This document shows, one piece after another, positions 21,113 through 28,520 of a stretch of DNA of 64,000 bases. The stretch covers positions 1 to 64,000 of the forward strand of contig NC_011891.1 in NCBI RefSeq assembly GCF_000022145.1, read 5' to 3'. This DNA is from Anaeromyxobacter dehalogenans 2CP-1. GTDB taxonomy: Bacteria > Myxococcota > Myxococcia > Myxococcales > Anaeromyxobacteraceae. The translations under genes and the position numbers were made by a program. Each line of letters begins with the position of its first letter. The stretch's first letter is position 1. Below the pieces are notes generated by a model. That model worked only from the letters and a program-made list of their open reading frames with translations, was not told the DNA's origin and did no database searches.

Positions 21113-22295
21113 CTCCTTCCGAGCTCGAACACCATCGTGGCCCGCCAGATCGCGAGATCTGGCGGGCCTTCTGATTTTCGTGTGGCAGGTTCTCCGCCAC
21201 AACGGGAGGCGCTCCGGTTCCCAGGAGTCCCTCCTCTCCCACGAGTCGACCCAGTGCTGCTTCCGATGTGCTTCCGACGCTGGGCACGGCGACGGACGGG
21301 AGCTTCGCGACCGCGCGGCGGAGGTTCTCGTCGTTCAAGCGGCCGTACACGAGGTCCACCATGCGCGTCGAGGCGTGGCCCAGGAGCTTCGCGACGACGG
21401 CCGAGTCCTCGCCCTGCTGCTTCATCCACGACGCGAAGGTCCGGCGCAGGTCGTTCGGGCTCACGCGGGCCACGCCCGCGTGCGCGCACGCGATCCGCAG
21501 GTCTCGGCCGACGTTCGCCCACGCCTCCACGACGAAGCCCTTCTTCGACGGGTCGCTTGCGAGTTCGTCGGCCAGCGGCTGCAGGATCGGAACCGAGCGC
21601 CGCGCCTTCGCGGTCTTCGTGCCCGGGAGCACGAGCCAGCCCGTCTCCAGGTTGACGTGCGTGTCCCACCGCAGCGCCTCGACCTCGGATCGGCGCGCCC
21701 CAGAGTAGACCGCCACCATGATCCAGCGCCGCCGCTTCGCGTCGAGCACGGCGAGGAGCTTCCCGAACTCCTCGACGGAGAGGTGCCGCTCGCGCGGCCG
21801 GTACGTCACGCGGAACGGTGGGAAGATCGAGCGCGGGTCGCCCACGTAGAGCTTGCGGGCCTTCGCCGTCTCCAGGGCGACGCGGAGGGTCGAGAGTTCC
21901 TTCCGCACCGTCTCTCGGGCCGCTCCCTCACCCAGCCGCTGGTTGATGTAGTCCTGCACCTTGTCGAGCGAGAGCGCGTGGACCTGCTGATCGCCGAAGA
22001 CGCGGACCAGATGGCCGCCCTTCTTCGCGTACATCTCCAGCGTCCCCTCGGCGCGGTCCGAGCAGCCAACCTCCACGATGAAGCGGACGGTGTCCTCTAC
22101 GGTGTGCGGGGCCGCGTTCGAGGCCGCACCACCCGAAGCATGGGCCTCCCGCTCGAACTGGCGGAGGCGGTCGCGGGCGATGCGGCGGTCGGCCGTCCGG
22201 AGGGAGCGAGTGACCCGCTTGCCGTCCGGGCCGTAGAACCAGCCGTAGTACCACCCGTTCTTCTGGCACGACTTCCGGAAGAGGTGCTCGCCCAC
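21051..22295 (-). CDS. int: tyrosine recombinase integrase
   Basis: The integrase catalyses site-specific recombination at the tRNA-Phe 3' end. The 414-residue protein has an N-terminal arm-binding region, a SAM-like core-binding domain (about 65-150) and the catalytic domain. Visible catalytic residues are Arg201 (SGARRSE), Lys227, Arg284 (NDLRRTF, with Asn at the usual first His), His307 (LLGHAS) and nucleophile Tyr317. GTG 22295 follows GGAGGA. About 40 C-terminal residues are encoded by the terminator and attL, and the stop at 21051 lies inside the tRNA gene, so integration supplies the final codons. Confidence 0.93.
   Translation of the reverse strand: MGEHLFRKSCQKNGWYYGWFYGPDGKRVTRSLRTADRRIARDRLRQFEREAHASGGAASNAAPHTVEDTVRFIVEVGCSDRAEGTLEMYAKKGGHLVRVFGDQQVHALSLDKVQDYINQRLGEGAARETVRKELSTLRVALETAKARKLYVGDPRSIFPPFRVTYRPRERHLSVEEFGKLLAVLDAKRRRWIMVAVYSGARRSEVEALRWDTHVNLETGWLVLPGTKTAKARRSVPILQPLADELASDPSKKGFVVEAWANVGRDLRIACAHAGVARVSPNDLRRTFASWMKQQGEDSAVVAKLLGHASTRMVDLVYGRLNDENLRRAVAKLPSVAVPSVGSTSEAALGRLVGEEGLLGTGAPPVVAENLPHENQKARQISRSGGPRWCSSSEGVPGAGIEPATRGFSVPCSTD
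21071..21113 (+). repeat. attL, 43-bp direct repeat
   Basis: This copy of the core runs from the tRNA-Phe anticodon loop to its 3' end and is identical to 34476-34518. Similarity, now imperfect, continues to about 21180, including a following terminator hairpin. Confidence 0.95.
21139..21168 (+). terminator. tRNA-Phe terminator carried by the element
   Basis: A 12-bp stem (GGCCCGCCAGAT/ATCTGGCGGGCC) with a 6-nt loop is followed by TTCTGATTTT. It resembles the hairpin at 34541-34570 that served the tRNA before integration. It also lies inside the 3' end of the integrase frame on the other strand. Confidence 0.75.
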
Positions 22296-22477
22296 GGGTC
22301 CTCCATGCTGCCGTCGATGAAGGCTTCGAGATCGCGTTCAGCCACGCGGACCGCGCGGACGCCAAGCCGTGCGCGACCGATCTGCTGCATGAGCCGGTAG
22401 GCGGTCGAGAGCGGGACGCAGAGCCGAGCGGCGATGGCTTCGGCGTTCAGAAGCTGGGTGGGCGTCCTCGCGGTCAC
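22097..22477 (-). CDS. excisionase-like DNA-binding protein overlapping int
   Basis: The first half reads TQLLNAEAIAARLCVPLSTAYRLMQQIGRARLGVRAVRVAERDLEAFI, a winged-helix/MerR-like excisionase pattern. GTG 22477 is chosen; GTG 22546 is also in frame and lies beside the operator palindrome. The frame overlaps the start of int by 199 bases, and its last 65 or so residues (Arg/Ser/Thr/Pro-rich) look like shadow coding. The functional part may therefore end near 22295, or expression may be coupled to int. Confidence 0.6.
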   Translation of the reverse strand: MTARTPTQLLNAEAIAARLCVPLSTAYRLMQQIGRARLGVRAVRVAERDLEAFIDGSMEDPWASTSSGSRARRTGGTTAGSTARTASGSLAPSGRPTAASPATASASSSGRPMLRVVRPRTRPRTP

Positions 22478-22551
22478 CGGGGACCTGCTGGCCGGCGCGG
22501 TGCGGTGGGCGGCAGGGCCGCCGGGGCGAGGGAACTCGGCGCTCACCCTCT

Positions 22552-22562
22552 ACTGTAACAGT
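22552..22562. promoter_or_regulatory. operator palindrome copy 1 (before the excisionase gene)
   Basis: The 11-bp site ACTGTTACAGT (minus-strand reading) lies 6 bp upstream of GTG 22546. It matches the site at 23864-23874. A TACAGT -10-like hexamer is embedded in it, so a bound regulator would block transcription of the excisionase-integrase unit. Confidence 0.5.
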
Positions 22563-22597
22563 GCGCTGGAGGGGTCCTGACCGGCGCGGCGTGAGGG

Positions 22598-23185
22598 TCA
22601 TGCCGCCACCTGGCGGGCGGCCCATGTCGAACACCCGAGCGCCTCCGCGACCTCACGCCACGAGTGGCCCTCCTCCCGGAGGCGCTGCACCTGCACGCGC
22701 TCGGGCCGGGCGACCTGGGGGCGGCCGATGCGCTTCCCGGCGGCCCGCGCCTTCTGGATGCCGAGCTTCGTGCGCTCGCGGATCAGGTCGCGCTCGAACT
22801 CGGCCACCGATGCCAGCACGCCCAGGATGAGGCGGCTCATGGCGTCGCCCCCGGGCCGGATGTCGATGCCCTGCGTGATCGCGATGAACCGGACGCCGGC
22901 AGCGTCGAGGTCGCGGATGTTCGCCAGCACGTCGAGGGCGGAGCGGCCGAAGCGGTCGAGCTTCCAGACCACCACCGCGTCGAGCTTCCCGCGCCGGGCC
23001 GCCTCCATGAGCCGCTGGAGACCAGGGCGGTCGTTGCGGGCGCCGGAGCCCGTCTCCTCCATGTCGAGGACGACCTCGCCGCCGAGGCGTGCAGCCGCGC
23101 CGCGAAGCTCCTCGCGGGCGAGGCTGGCGTTCTGGTCGAGGGTCGAGACGCGGTGGTAGGTGGCGATCCGCGCGGGGTTGTTCAT
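22598..23185 (-). CDS. serine recombinase (resolvase/invertase family)
   Basis: The 195-residue protein starts ARIATYHRVSTLDQN with the nucleophile Ser14, followed by DRPGLQRLMEAARRGKLDAVVVWKLDRFGRS and SVAEFERDLIRERTKLGI, all hallmarks of small serine recombinases. A C-terminal helix-turn-helix (SWREVAEALGCSTWAARQV) binds DNA. ATG 23185 is the natural start. It may resolve multimers of the circular element or invert DNA; no inverted-repeat target was identified. It is divergent from the HTH gene at 23340. Confidence 0.92.
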   Translation of the reverse strand: MNNPARIATYHRVSTLDQNASLAREELRGAAARLGGEVVLDMEETGSGARNDRPGLQRLMEAARRGKLDAVVVWKLDRFGRSALDVLANIRDLDAAGVRFIAITQGIDIRPGGDAMSRLILGVLASVAEFERDLIRERTKLGIQKARAAGKRIGRPQVARPERVQVQRLREEGHSWREVAEALGCSTWAARQVAA

Positions 23186-23303
23186 CGCGATGGTGTAGCA
23201 ATACGTCCAGTTCCCACCAGCCCGTGACCATGGGGCCAACCCCGCGATCTGCGGGGGCGTGAGGCGGCCGTTCCCAGGGTCCCCTTCCCGCAGGCCGTGC
23301 CCG

Positions 23304-23321
23304 GCGTGCCGGCCGGCACGC
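23304..23321. promoter_or_regulatory. perfect 18-bp palindrome, putative operator
   Basis: GCGTGCCGG is followed directly by its complement CCGGCACGC. The site lies 18 bp before GTG 23340 in the divergent space between the serine recombinase and the HTH gene, where an autoregulatory operator would be expected. Confidence 0.45.
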
Positions 23322-23339
23322 GACGGCAATCTAGGGTGA

Positions 23340-23780
23340 GTGAAGACCATCGACGCGAAAACTCGGGCCAAGATCGCCCGGGGATGGGCCGGCTCGTCCC
23401 TGACGCAGGACGAGTACGCGGCGAAGTACGGGATCAGCGCCCGGACGCTCCGCCTGTACCGCTCGCGGTATGCCAGCCGGCAACCTCCAGTGGACCAGGT
23501 ACGCGCGATCATCACCGGCGCGATGCAGGAGCTTCGAGACCTGCTCGACAGCCTGGATCGCGAGGAGCCCAAGGCGGCATGCCACTCGGTCACTTGCACT
23601 GACCAGAAGCTCGTCGAAGATGCGGGCGTCGTCGGTCTGAACGACGACGCGGTGAACGCGCTAGTCGCGTCCGTGCGTGCCGAGTTCGCCGCGCTTCCCG
23701 AGGCCGAGGAGGTTGGTTCGGCGCGCCCGAGGGCGCGGCCCGGCTCGTTCTTCGCGGACATGGACGCCCTCCCGAGGTAG
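23340..23780 (+). CDS. small HTH protein of unknown function
   Basis: The 146-residue protein has an N-terminal helix-turn-helix (SLTQDEYAAKYGISARTLRLYRSRY, residues 19-43). A helical middle part and an Arg/Pro-containing tail ending FFADMDALPR follow. AGGG lies just before GTG 23340. The HTH resembles those of transposase-associated or regulatory proteins. It is a candidate for the regulator that binds the element's palindromes, but this is only position-based. It lies directly upstream of the primase-helicase. Confidence 0.6.
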   Translation: MKTIDAKTRAKIARGWAGSSLTQDEYAAKYGISARTLRLYRSRYASRQPPVDQVRAIITGAMQELRDLLDSLDREEPKAACHSVTCTDQKLVEDAGVVGLNDDAVNALVASVRAEFAALPEAEEVGSARPRARPGSFFADMDALPR

Positions 23781-23863
23781 CCGGCGTTCGAATGCTGCGG
23801 TTGCGTCTCGCGGCGCCTCTTGGTCGAGCAGCGATCCTGCTGAACGGCGGAGCAGCGTTTCGT

Positions 23864-23874
23864 ACTGTTACAGT
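23864..23874. promoter_or_regulatory. operator palindrome copy 2 (before the primase-helicase)
   Basis: The perfect 11-bp site ACTGTTACAGT ends 2 bp before GTG 23877. TACTGT (23863-23868) could serve as a -10 element for a nearly leaderless transcript. Together with copy 1 it suggests co-regulation of excision and replication. Confidence 0.5.
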
Positions 23875-23876
23875 CG

Positions 23877-26224
23877 GTGGTGAGCCACTTCATCGCGAAC
23901 AACGAAGTCAGCCCGAGTCCCACCTCCACCCCCGACTCCACCTCGAACGACGCCGCTGCCCGTCCGAAGACGCTTTCCGAACGCCACTGCCAGCACCTGG
24001 TGGACAGCGGTCTCACCGCCGAGACCATCGCTCGTCGCGGCTTCTACTCCTGTTCCGACGCGGAGGGCCGCAAGATCTTGAACTGGTCCGAGCGCGTGCG
24101 CGGCAACGCCAGCGGCCTGGTGATCCCGTACCCCAACGTCCCTGGGTACGCGAAGATCCGCCCGGACAGTCCCCGGCTGCGGTCGGGTGAGTGGCCGGCG
24201 CCCGCGAACGAGCCTCACCACGACTACCGCGTCGGAGACGCGCGCTGGGAGCCCGAGCCGGAGGTCAGGAAGTACGAGGCGCCCATCGGCAGCATGCCGC
24301 ACGCCTACATCCCGGTCGACGCCTGTGCCTCGTTCTCGGACGCCGAGGTTCGGCTGTACGTCACCGAGGGTGAGAAGAAGACGGAGGTGCTGTGCCAGCA
24401 GGGCCAGCCCTGCATCAGCATTCCCGGCGTGTCGAACGCCCACGACGTCGACCACCGGCGCGAGGCCCAGGACTGGGGGGGGGCTCGGAGTGGAAGCTCT
24501 CGCCGGAACTCCGCAAGTACGTGCTTCCCGACCGCGAGGTCTGTCTCGTGTTCGACACGCCCGACATGGAGAAGAACGTGAACGCGATCCGCGCCTGCAT
24601 CCGGGCGGCGCGCATGATCAAGGAAGAGGGCGCGGTTCCGCTCGTCGGCTACGTCCCGCCGATCCCGAAGCTGGAGAAGACGGGGATCGATGACTACTTC
24701 GTCAACGCGCAGAAGCGGTCCGTCGCGTACCCGAAGTCGTACAACCCGCTGGAGGGCGACTTCGCAGACGCCAGGCCGGTCGGACCGAACGAGTTGATCG
24801 AGTGGCTGGTCGAGCAGAAGGACGAGGCCGGCTGGGAGCGCGACGACGTTCTCCCGGAGCTTCGGCGGGCGGCGATCTGGGCGCGCGTGTGGCACGAACG
24901 CGAGCGCCGCGCGTGGCACGCATGGACTCGGCGGGCGGCGAAGACCTTCTTCGTCGGCCAGGACGAGATCGAGCAGATGGTCGCACACCTCGGTCTTGCG
25001 CAGCGCGACGAGCCGAAGGCGTCGTCGTGGAACGACTTCGATGACGGGAAGATCCTGGAGCACTGCGTCCCGATCCTGAACCACGCCTTCCGGTTGCTGG
25101 TGGACCGGAACGGGACTGAGCGCATTTTCCAAGTGAACGACCGGAACGAGGCCACCCTCCAGCAGTCGAACGCCAACATCCACAAGGCGCTCCACGACGC
25201 ACTGAAGGCAGAGTTCGGGACGGTTCCGCCGGCCCGCCTGCTCGAAGCATCGAACGTCCTCTGGAAGAAGGAGACGGCCCGCCTCGCGGAGGAGCCCGAG
25301 CCGTTCTGCTTCGCTGGGGACGACCGGGTCTGCTTCAAGCGGTTCGACTGGAAGCCCGCCGAGGCACCGTTCCCCGCGTGGGAGGAGTTCCTGACCCGCC
25401 TTTCCGACCGCGAAGCGTTCATGGCCTTCGTCTGGTCGTGCTTCGAGAAGAAGAACCGCAGCCGCCAGTACCTTTGGCTCCGAGGCGAGGGTCAGGACGG
25501 CAAGTCCAAGGTCCTGGGCGTCCTGCTTGAAGTCTTCGGACCGGCGGGTGCCGCGATCAACAACTCCCACGTCGAGAAGGGGAACCAGTTCTTCTTTTCG
25601 GCGCTGTACGGGAAGCGGCTGGTCATCTACCCCGACTGCAAGAACGCGAAGTTCGGCATGAAGGAGATCGTCCGGAACTGCACGAGCGGCGATCCGGTGG
25701 CGGTCGAGTTCAAGGGCGAGACGCCGTTCACCACCGTGCTCCGGATCAGGTTGTTCGTCGCGAGCAACACGAAGCCCGAGTTCACGAGCCAGGCCGCCGA
25801 CCGCTCTCGGATCATCTACGTCGAGGTCGCGGAGTCCGCGAGCAAGGACGACCCGACCTGGGAGGAGCGGCTGAAGGCGCAGCTTCCTGGGTTCCTCTGG
25901 TCGTGCAAGGCCACCTACGAAAGGGTGTGCGCGCACCACGGCGACATCCCGGTCTCGGAGCAGACCAAGGCGATGCTCGACGAGGCGGCAGTGGCGTTCG
26001 AGGAGCAGTTCCACGACATCTTCGACGCTCACTTCAGTGAGGCACCGGGCGAGGCCGCACCCGCGAAGCCCGTCGCGACGATCCTGCGCGGCTACGGGAT
26101 GAACAACAACCAGATCAACGACTTCAAGGCGTGGATGGGACGGGTCCACCGCGTCGTGTATCGGCCGAGGAAGGACGGCCGTGTATACGAGGGACTCGCG
26201 TTCCTTCCGAGCAGCGTCCGGTGA
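23877..26224 (+). CDS. TOPRIM primase-D5-like helicase, frameshifted at a G9 run
   Basis: Two overlapping frames form one protein of about 780 residues. The first (from GTG 23877) holds a DUF3854-like TOPRIM domain with RLYVTEGEKKTEVL; after the shift the TOPRIM Asp motif CLVFDTPDMEKN follows. The second half is an SF3/D5-type helicase with Walker A LRGEGQDGKSK and LVIYPDC, continuing to the stop at 26222-26224. The shift lies in nine G at 24475-24483; ten (or seven) would restore the frame. It should initiate replication of the excised element. Its stop codon lies in the first iteron. Confidence 0.8.
24475..24483 (+). other. G9 homopolymer at the primase frameshift
   Basis: Nine consecutive G follow GACT. 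In the upstream frame the reading leaves the conserved sequence here; the downstream frame resumes as GGSEWKLSPELRKYV. The run could be a sequencing error, a true mutation, or a site of transcriptional slippage or phase variation. Confidence 0.7.
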
Positions 26225-26394
26225 CGAAGGTGACGGAGGATGACGGACCCGTCCGTCATCTTCCGTGCGCCGTCCTGGGCGCTCGCGCGTCGAGGTGACG
26301 GACGTGACGGACGAACTTCAAATCAGAGCAGAAGAGAGAAGCGACTTAGGCTCTACGAGAACGCCCGCCTCATCCGTCCGTCACCTTCCGTCAT
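26222..26394. repeat. iteron array, candidate replication origin of the element
   Basis: At least eight copies of [G/A]TGACGGA occur in 173 bp directly after the helicase gene: 26222 (variant), 26230-26237, 26240-26248, 26251-26259 (inverted), 26295-26303, 26304-26312, 26376-26384 (inverted) and 26386-26394 (inverted). 26239-26260 is a 10-bp-arm inverted repeat with a 2-bp spacer; 26295-26312 is a perfect tandem pair. An A-rich, low-GC patch (26313-26350) lies between the clusters, like an unwinding element. No gene occupies 26225-26454. Confidence 0.7.
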
Positions 26395-26420
26395 TCCGGA
26401 TCGCCACCGCCGTGCGCTCT

Positions 26421-26431
26421 ACGGTGACAGT
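26421..26431. promoter_or_regulatory. degenerate third copy of the operator palindrome
   Basis: ACGGTGACAGT matches ACTGTTACAGT at 9 of 11 positions, and flanking bases also resemble copy 1 (CTCTAC before, GC after). It lies between the iterons and a convergent gene, so it is not an obvious promoter operator; a role at the origin is possible. Confidence 0.3.
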
Positions 26432-26454
26432 GCCTCTGTGGCAGGTCATGGTGC

Positions 26455-27756
26455 TCAGCGAAAGGTTCGCCAGCAGTCGAACACAGCCTCAAGGAACGGG
26501 ATGAGCGCCTGCTCTTCCTCGGATACTCGCTCAAGAATGATGCCGGTAGGTTCGCGACGAAACAGAGTCGTCAGCGCGAACCGCACTCCGCTCTTGTCGG
26601 CAGCGACCGTGTGCACGGCTTCACGGCGATTCGGATCTTCGGCGGGACGAACCCCAGACTTGCCGGTCCCTAACCAGATTTCGTTACTCGAAATCAACGC
26701 ATCGGCTCGGGTACGTTCGACCTCGGGTCTGATCGCCTGCCACATCAGAACGTGAAGGTCGGTCTTCTCGTCCGGTCTCGGAACTCCGATGAAACGAACC
26801 AGCTTGCCATCGCGCAGGAGATGGAACGTATGAACCAGGTAACCGTCCGCCCGAAGAAGCTGAACCCCTACTTCGTGGAGGTGGCGTGCTTGGTCTCGGA
26901 GCGGAAGATCCTTTATTCGCTTCCAGTCAGGGGGCGCCGCCGACTTGCTCTCGTACTTGGCGCGTAGCCTCTCTAGGTCCTTCTTAGTTCCCTTCTTGAT
27001 GGTCCGTGTTCGGGGCACATAGAAGCGACCTCGCTTGAGGTCCACGACTGACGTGCGGGCCTCCTGCGAAGCGGACATGCACGCTGGCCGCCCCGCGAGA
27101 AACTCCTGAGCGTATCCAGCGGACTTGTCGCATTCGATCAGGCCGCACTCCGACCCGCCCGCTACAACGTGCGCGTCGCTTACCAACGCAGAGAGTAGTC
27201 CGTAGACAGAAGCAAGAGCCTCAAGGAGTTCTCTGCCCGGGAGGTCAGGCAGTTCCCAACGTCGTTCGACGACAAGGATCCCGTCCTCGCGGACCTCGTG
27301 AGGAGCCGTCGCAGCGATGGCGACAGCGATCTCTTTGCAGGAGGCAGTCGGAGGACCCTCGAACGGCACGAACTCGCCGGCTTCGACATACCCACGCAGA
27401 AGCCGAACGTGAACGAGACTCGCAGTGTCGAGGTCCCCTTCCTTCACGACCTTATTGCGAAGGTCGACTATCCACCGCGCAGCGTCGCTCTCGCCGAGCC
27501 GTTTTCTCCATGCGGCGTACCACTCATCGAATCCCGGCGCTGAAAAGCGCTCCTTCTGGAGAACGAACGTAACGTTGCGAAGCTCCTGGATCGCCGAGTT
27601 TAGAAACGTGCGGAACCCATCGGGATCCTCGTAGTTGTTGAGCGCCTCGTGCCATAGCCGGTGGGCCGATTCGAGCCGCCGGTGAGTGTTCCGGATCGGA
27701 CACGACTCGTGGACGACCGTGCGGAAGCTGGCCTTGCGCTTGCTGCGGCTCGCCAT
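26455..27756 (-). CDS. unknown 433-residue cargo protein
   Basis: No family was recognised. The protein is soluble. It has a helical N-terminal third (about residues 25-120) with FLNSAIQELRNVTFVLQKE, RWIVDLRNKVVKEGDLDTASLVHV. A central part contains GGSECGLIECDKSAGYAQEFLAGRPACM, then a basic segment (RTRTIKKGTKKDLERLRAKYESK) and a C-terminal domain with FIGVPRPDEKTDLHVLMWQAIRPEVERTRADALISSNEIW. The LRN-x-V-x-K-x-GD segment recalls HEPN-like proteins but lacks the RNase motif. It runs convergently to the primase-helicase and has lower GC than chromosomal genes. Confidence 0.65.
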   Translation of the reverse strand: MASRSKRKASFRTVVHESCPIRNTHRRLESAHRLWHEALNNYEDPDGFRTFLNSAIQELRNVTFVLQKERFSAPGFDEWYAAWRKRLGESDAARWIVDLRNKVVKEGDLDTASLVHVRLLRGYVEAGEFVPFEGPPTASCKEIAVAIAATAPHEVREDGILVVERRWELPDLPGRELLEALASVYGLLSALVSDAHVVAGGSECGLIECDKSAGYAQEFLAGRPACMSASQEARTSVVDLKRGRFYVPRTRTIKKGTKKDLERLRAKYESKSAAPPDWKRIKDLPLRDQARHLHEVGVQLLRADGYLVHTFHLLRDGKLVRFIGVPRPDEKTDLHVLMWQAIRPEVERTRADALISSNEIWLGTGKSGVRPAEDPNRREAVHTVAADKSGVRFALTTLFRREPTGIILERVSEEEQALIPFLEAVFDCWRTFR

Positions 27757-27966
27757 TCGCTATCCCCAAATCCAGTGTAGCAGGCGAGCGGCGGGCGATC
27801 GCTCATGGTTCCCAAGGTTGTTTCCGCGTGGCGAGGTCAGGCCACATGATTCGGGGGTTGTAGATGTCCACCGTCGTGCTATCCCGCCGACCGATGGTCT
27901 TCCGCCGCGCCAGACGGACGGGGCCCGGCCGCCGGTAGGCTGCGCGGCTCGGCCCCGTCCACGACG

Positions 27967-27982
27967 CCAGGGTTTACCCTGG
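27967..27982. promoter_or_regulatory. inverted repeat before the small-gene cluster
   Basis: CCAGGGT, 2-bp spacer, ACCCTGG. It overlaps the upstream edge of the GGGAGGAG ribosome-binding site of the gene at 27996, so it could be an operator or an RNA hairpin limiting translation. The rest of 27757-27995 holds nothing recognised. Confidence 0.4.
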
Positions 27983-27995
27983 GAGGAGCGCGAGC

Positions 27996-28208
27996 GTGGC
28001 GACGTGGACGATCCGGATCGACGCGGAGGAAGTCTCGGTTACCTACCGCGAGGGCGACAAGGTTCAGCACTGCGGTAACTCCGAGCGCGTGCTGGAAGCC
28101 GAAGTCGTGGGCTGGGTTCACAGCGAGGCGGACGCTTTCGATCGCTTGGTGACGCCCTCGGGCATCTTCGTTCGGCAGGTCGAGCCAGCCGGCGGGGCGC
28201 GCTCGTGA
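27996..28208 (+). CDS. small unknown protein (70 aa)
   Basis: GTG 27996 follows a strong GGGAGGAG. The product, MATWTIRIDAEEVSVTYREG..., is acidic, looks beta-rich and has no signal or membrane segment. It overlaps the next gene by four bases (GTGA), indicating a small operon in the element. No family was recognised. Confidence 0.55.
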   Translation: MATWTIRIDAEEVSVTYREGDKVQHCGNSERVLEAEVVGWVHSEADAFDRLVTPSGIFVRQVEPAGGARS

Positions 28209-28474
28209 GCGCGAAATTGAAGAGGGTGGGGCTCCGCCCTGGCACCCGCTACCAGACCCGGGACGCCTTCTTCACGCGGGCGAACGAGTTCTTCATCCTG
28301 GAGGACTTCGAGTGGGTGAAGCCGCTCCGACTCGACCTGGAGCCCGGCAGCATCGGGATCTTCGAGCGCGAGGACGGCCAGAAGATCGTTGTCCGCTACG
28401 AGGACGATCCCAGAGACGGCGACGAAGAGCAGGAGTCCGGTATCCGCCCGACGACGGGCGTCTTGCGACGGTAG
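28205..28474 (+). CDS. small unknown protein (89 aa)
   Basis: GTG 28205 overlaps the preceding stop. The protein is basic at its N-terminus (SAKLKRVGLRPGTRY), aromatic in the middle (FFTRANEFFILEDFEWVKPL) and acidic near the end (YEDDPRDGDEEQE). No family was recognised. It is probably coexpressed with the 70-residue protein. Confidence 0.55.
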   Translation: MSAKLKRVGLRPGTRYQTRDAFFTRANEFFILEDFEWVKPLRLDLEPGSIGIFEREDGQKIVVRYEDDPRDGDEEQESGIRPTTGVLRR

Positions 28475-28520
28475 ACTGCTGAACGCTGTATCCGCCGTAC
28501 GGTCACCGCGAGAGAACGGC

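Noticed and set aside
26455-27756. Calling the 433-residue protein a HEPN ribonuclease
   Set aside because: The Rx4-6H catalytic motif is absent; the resemblance is limited to one short segment.
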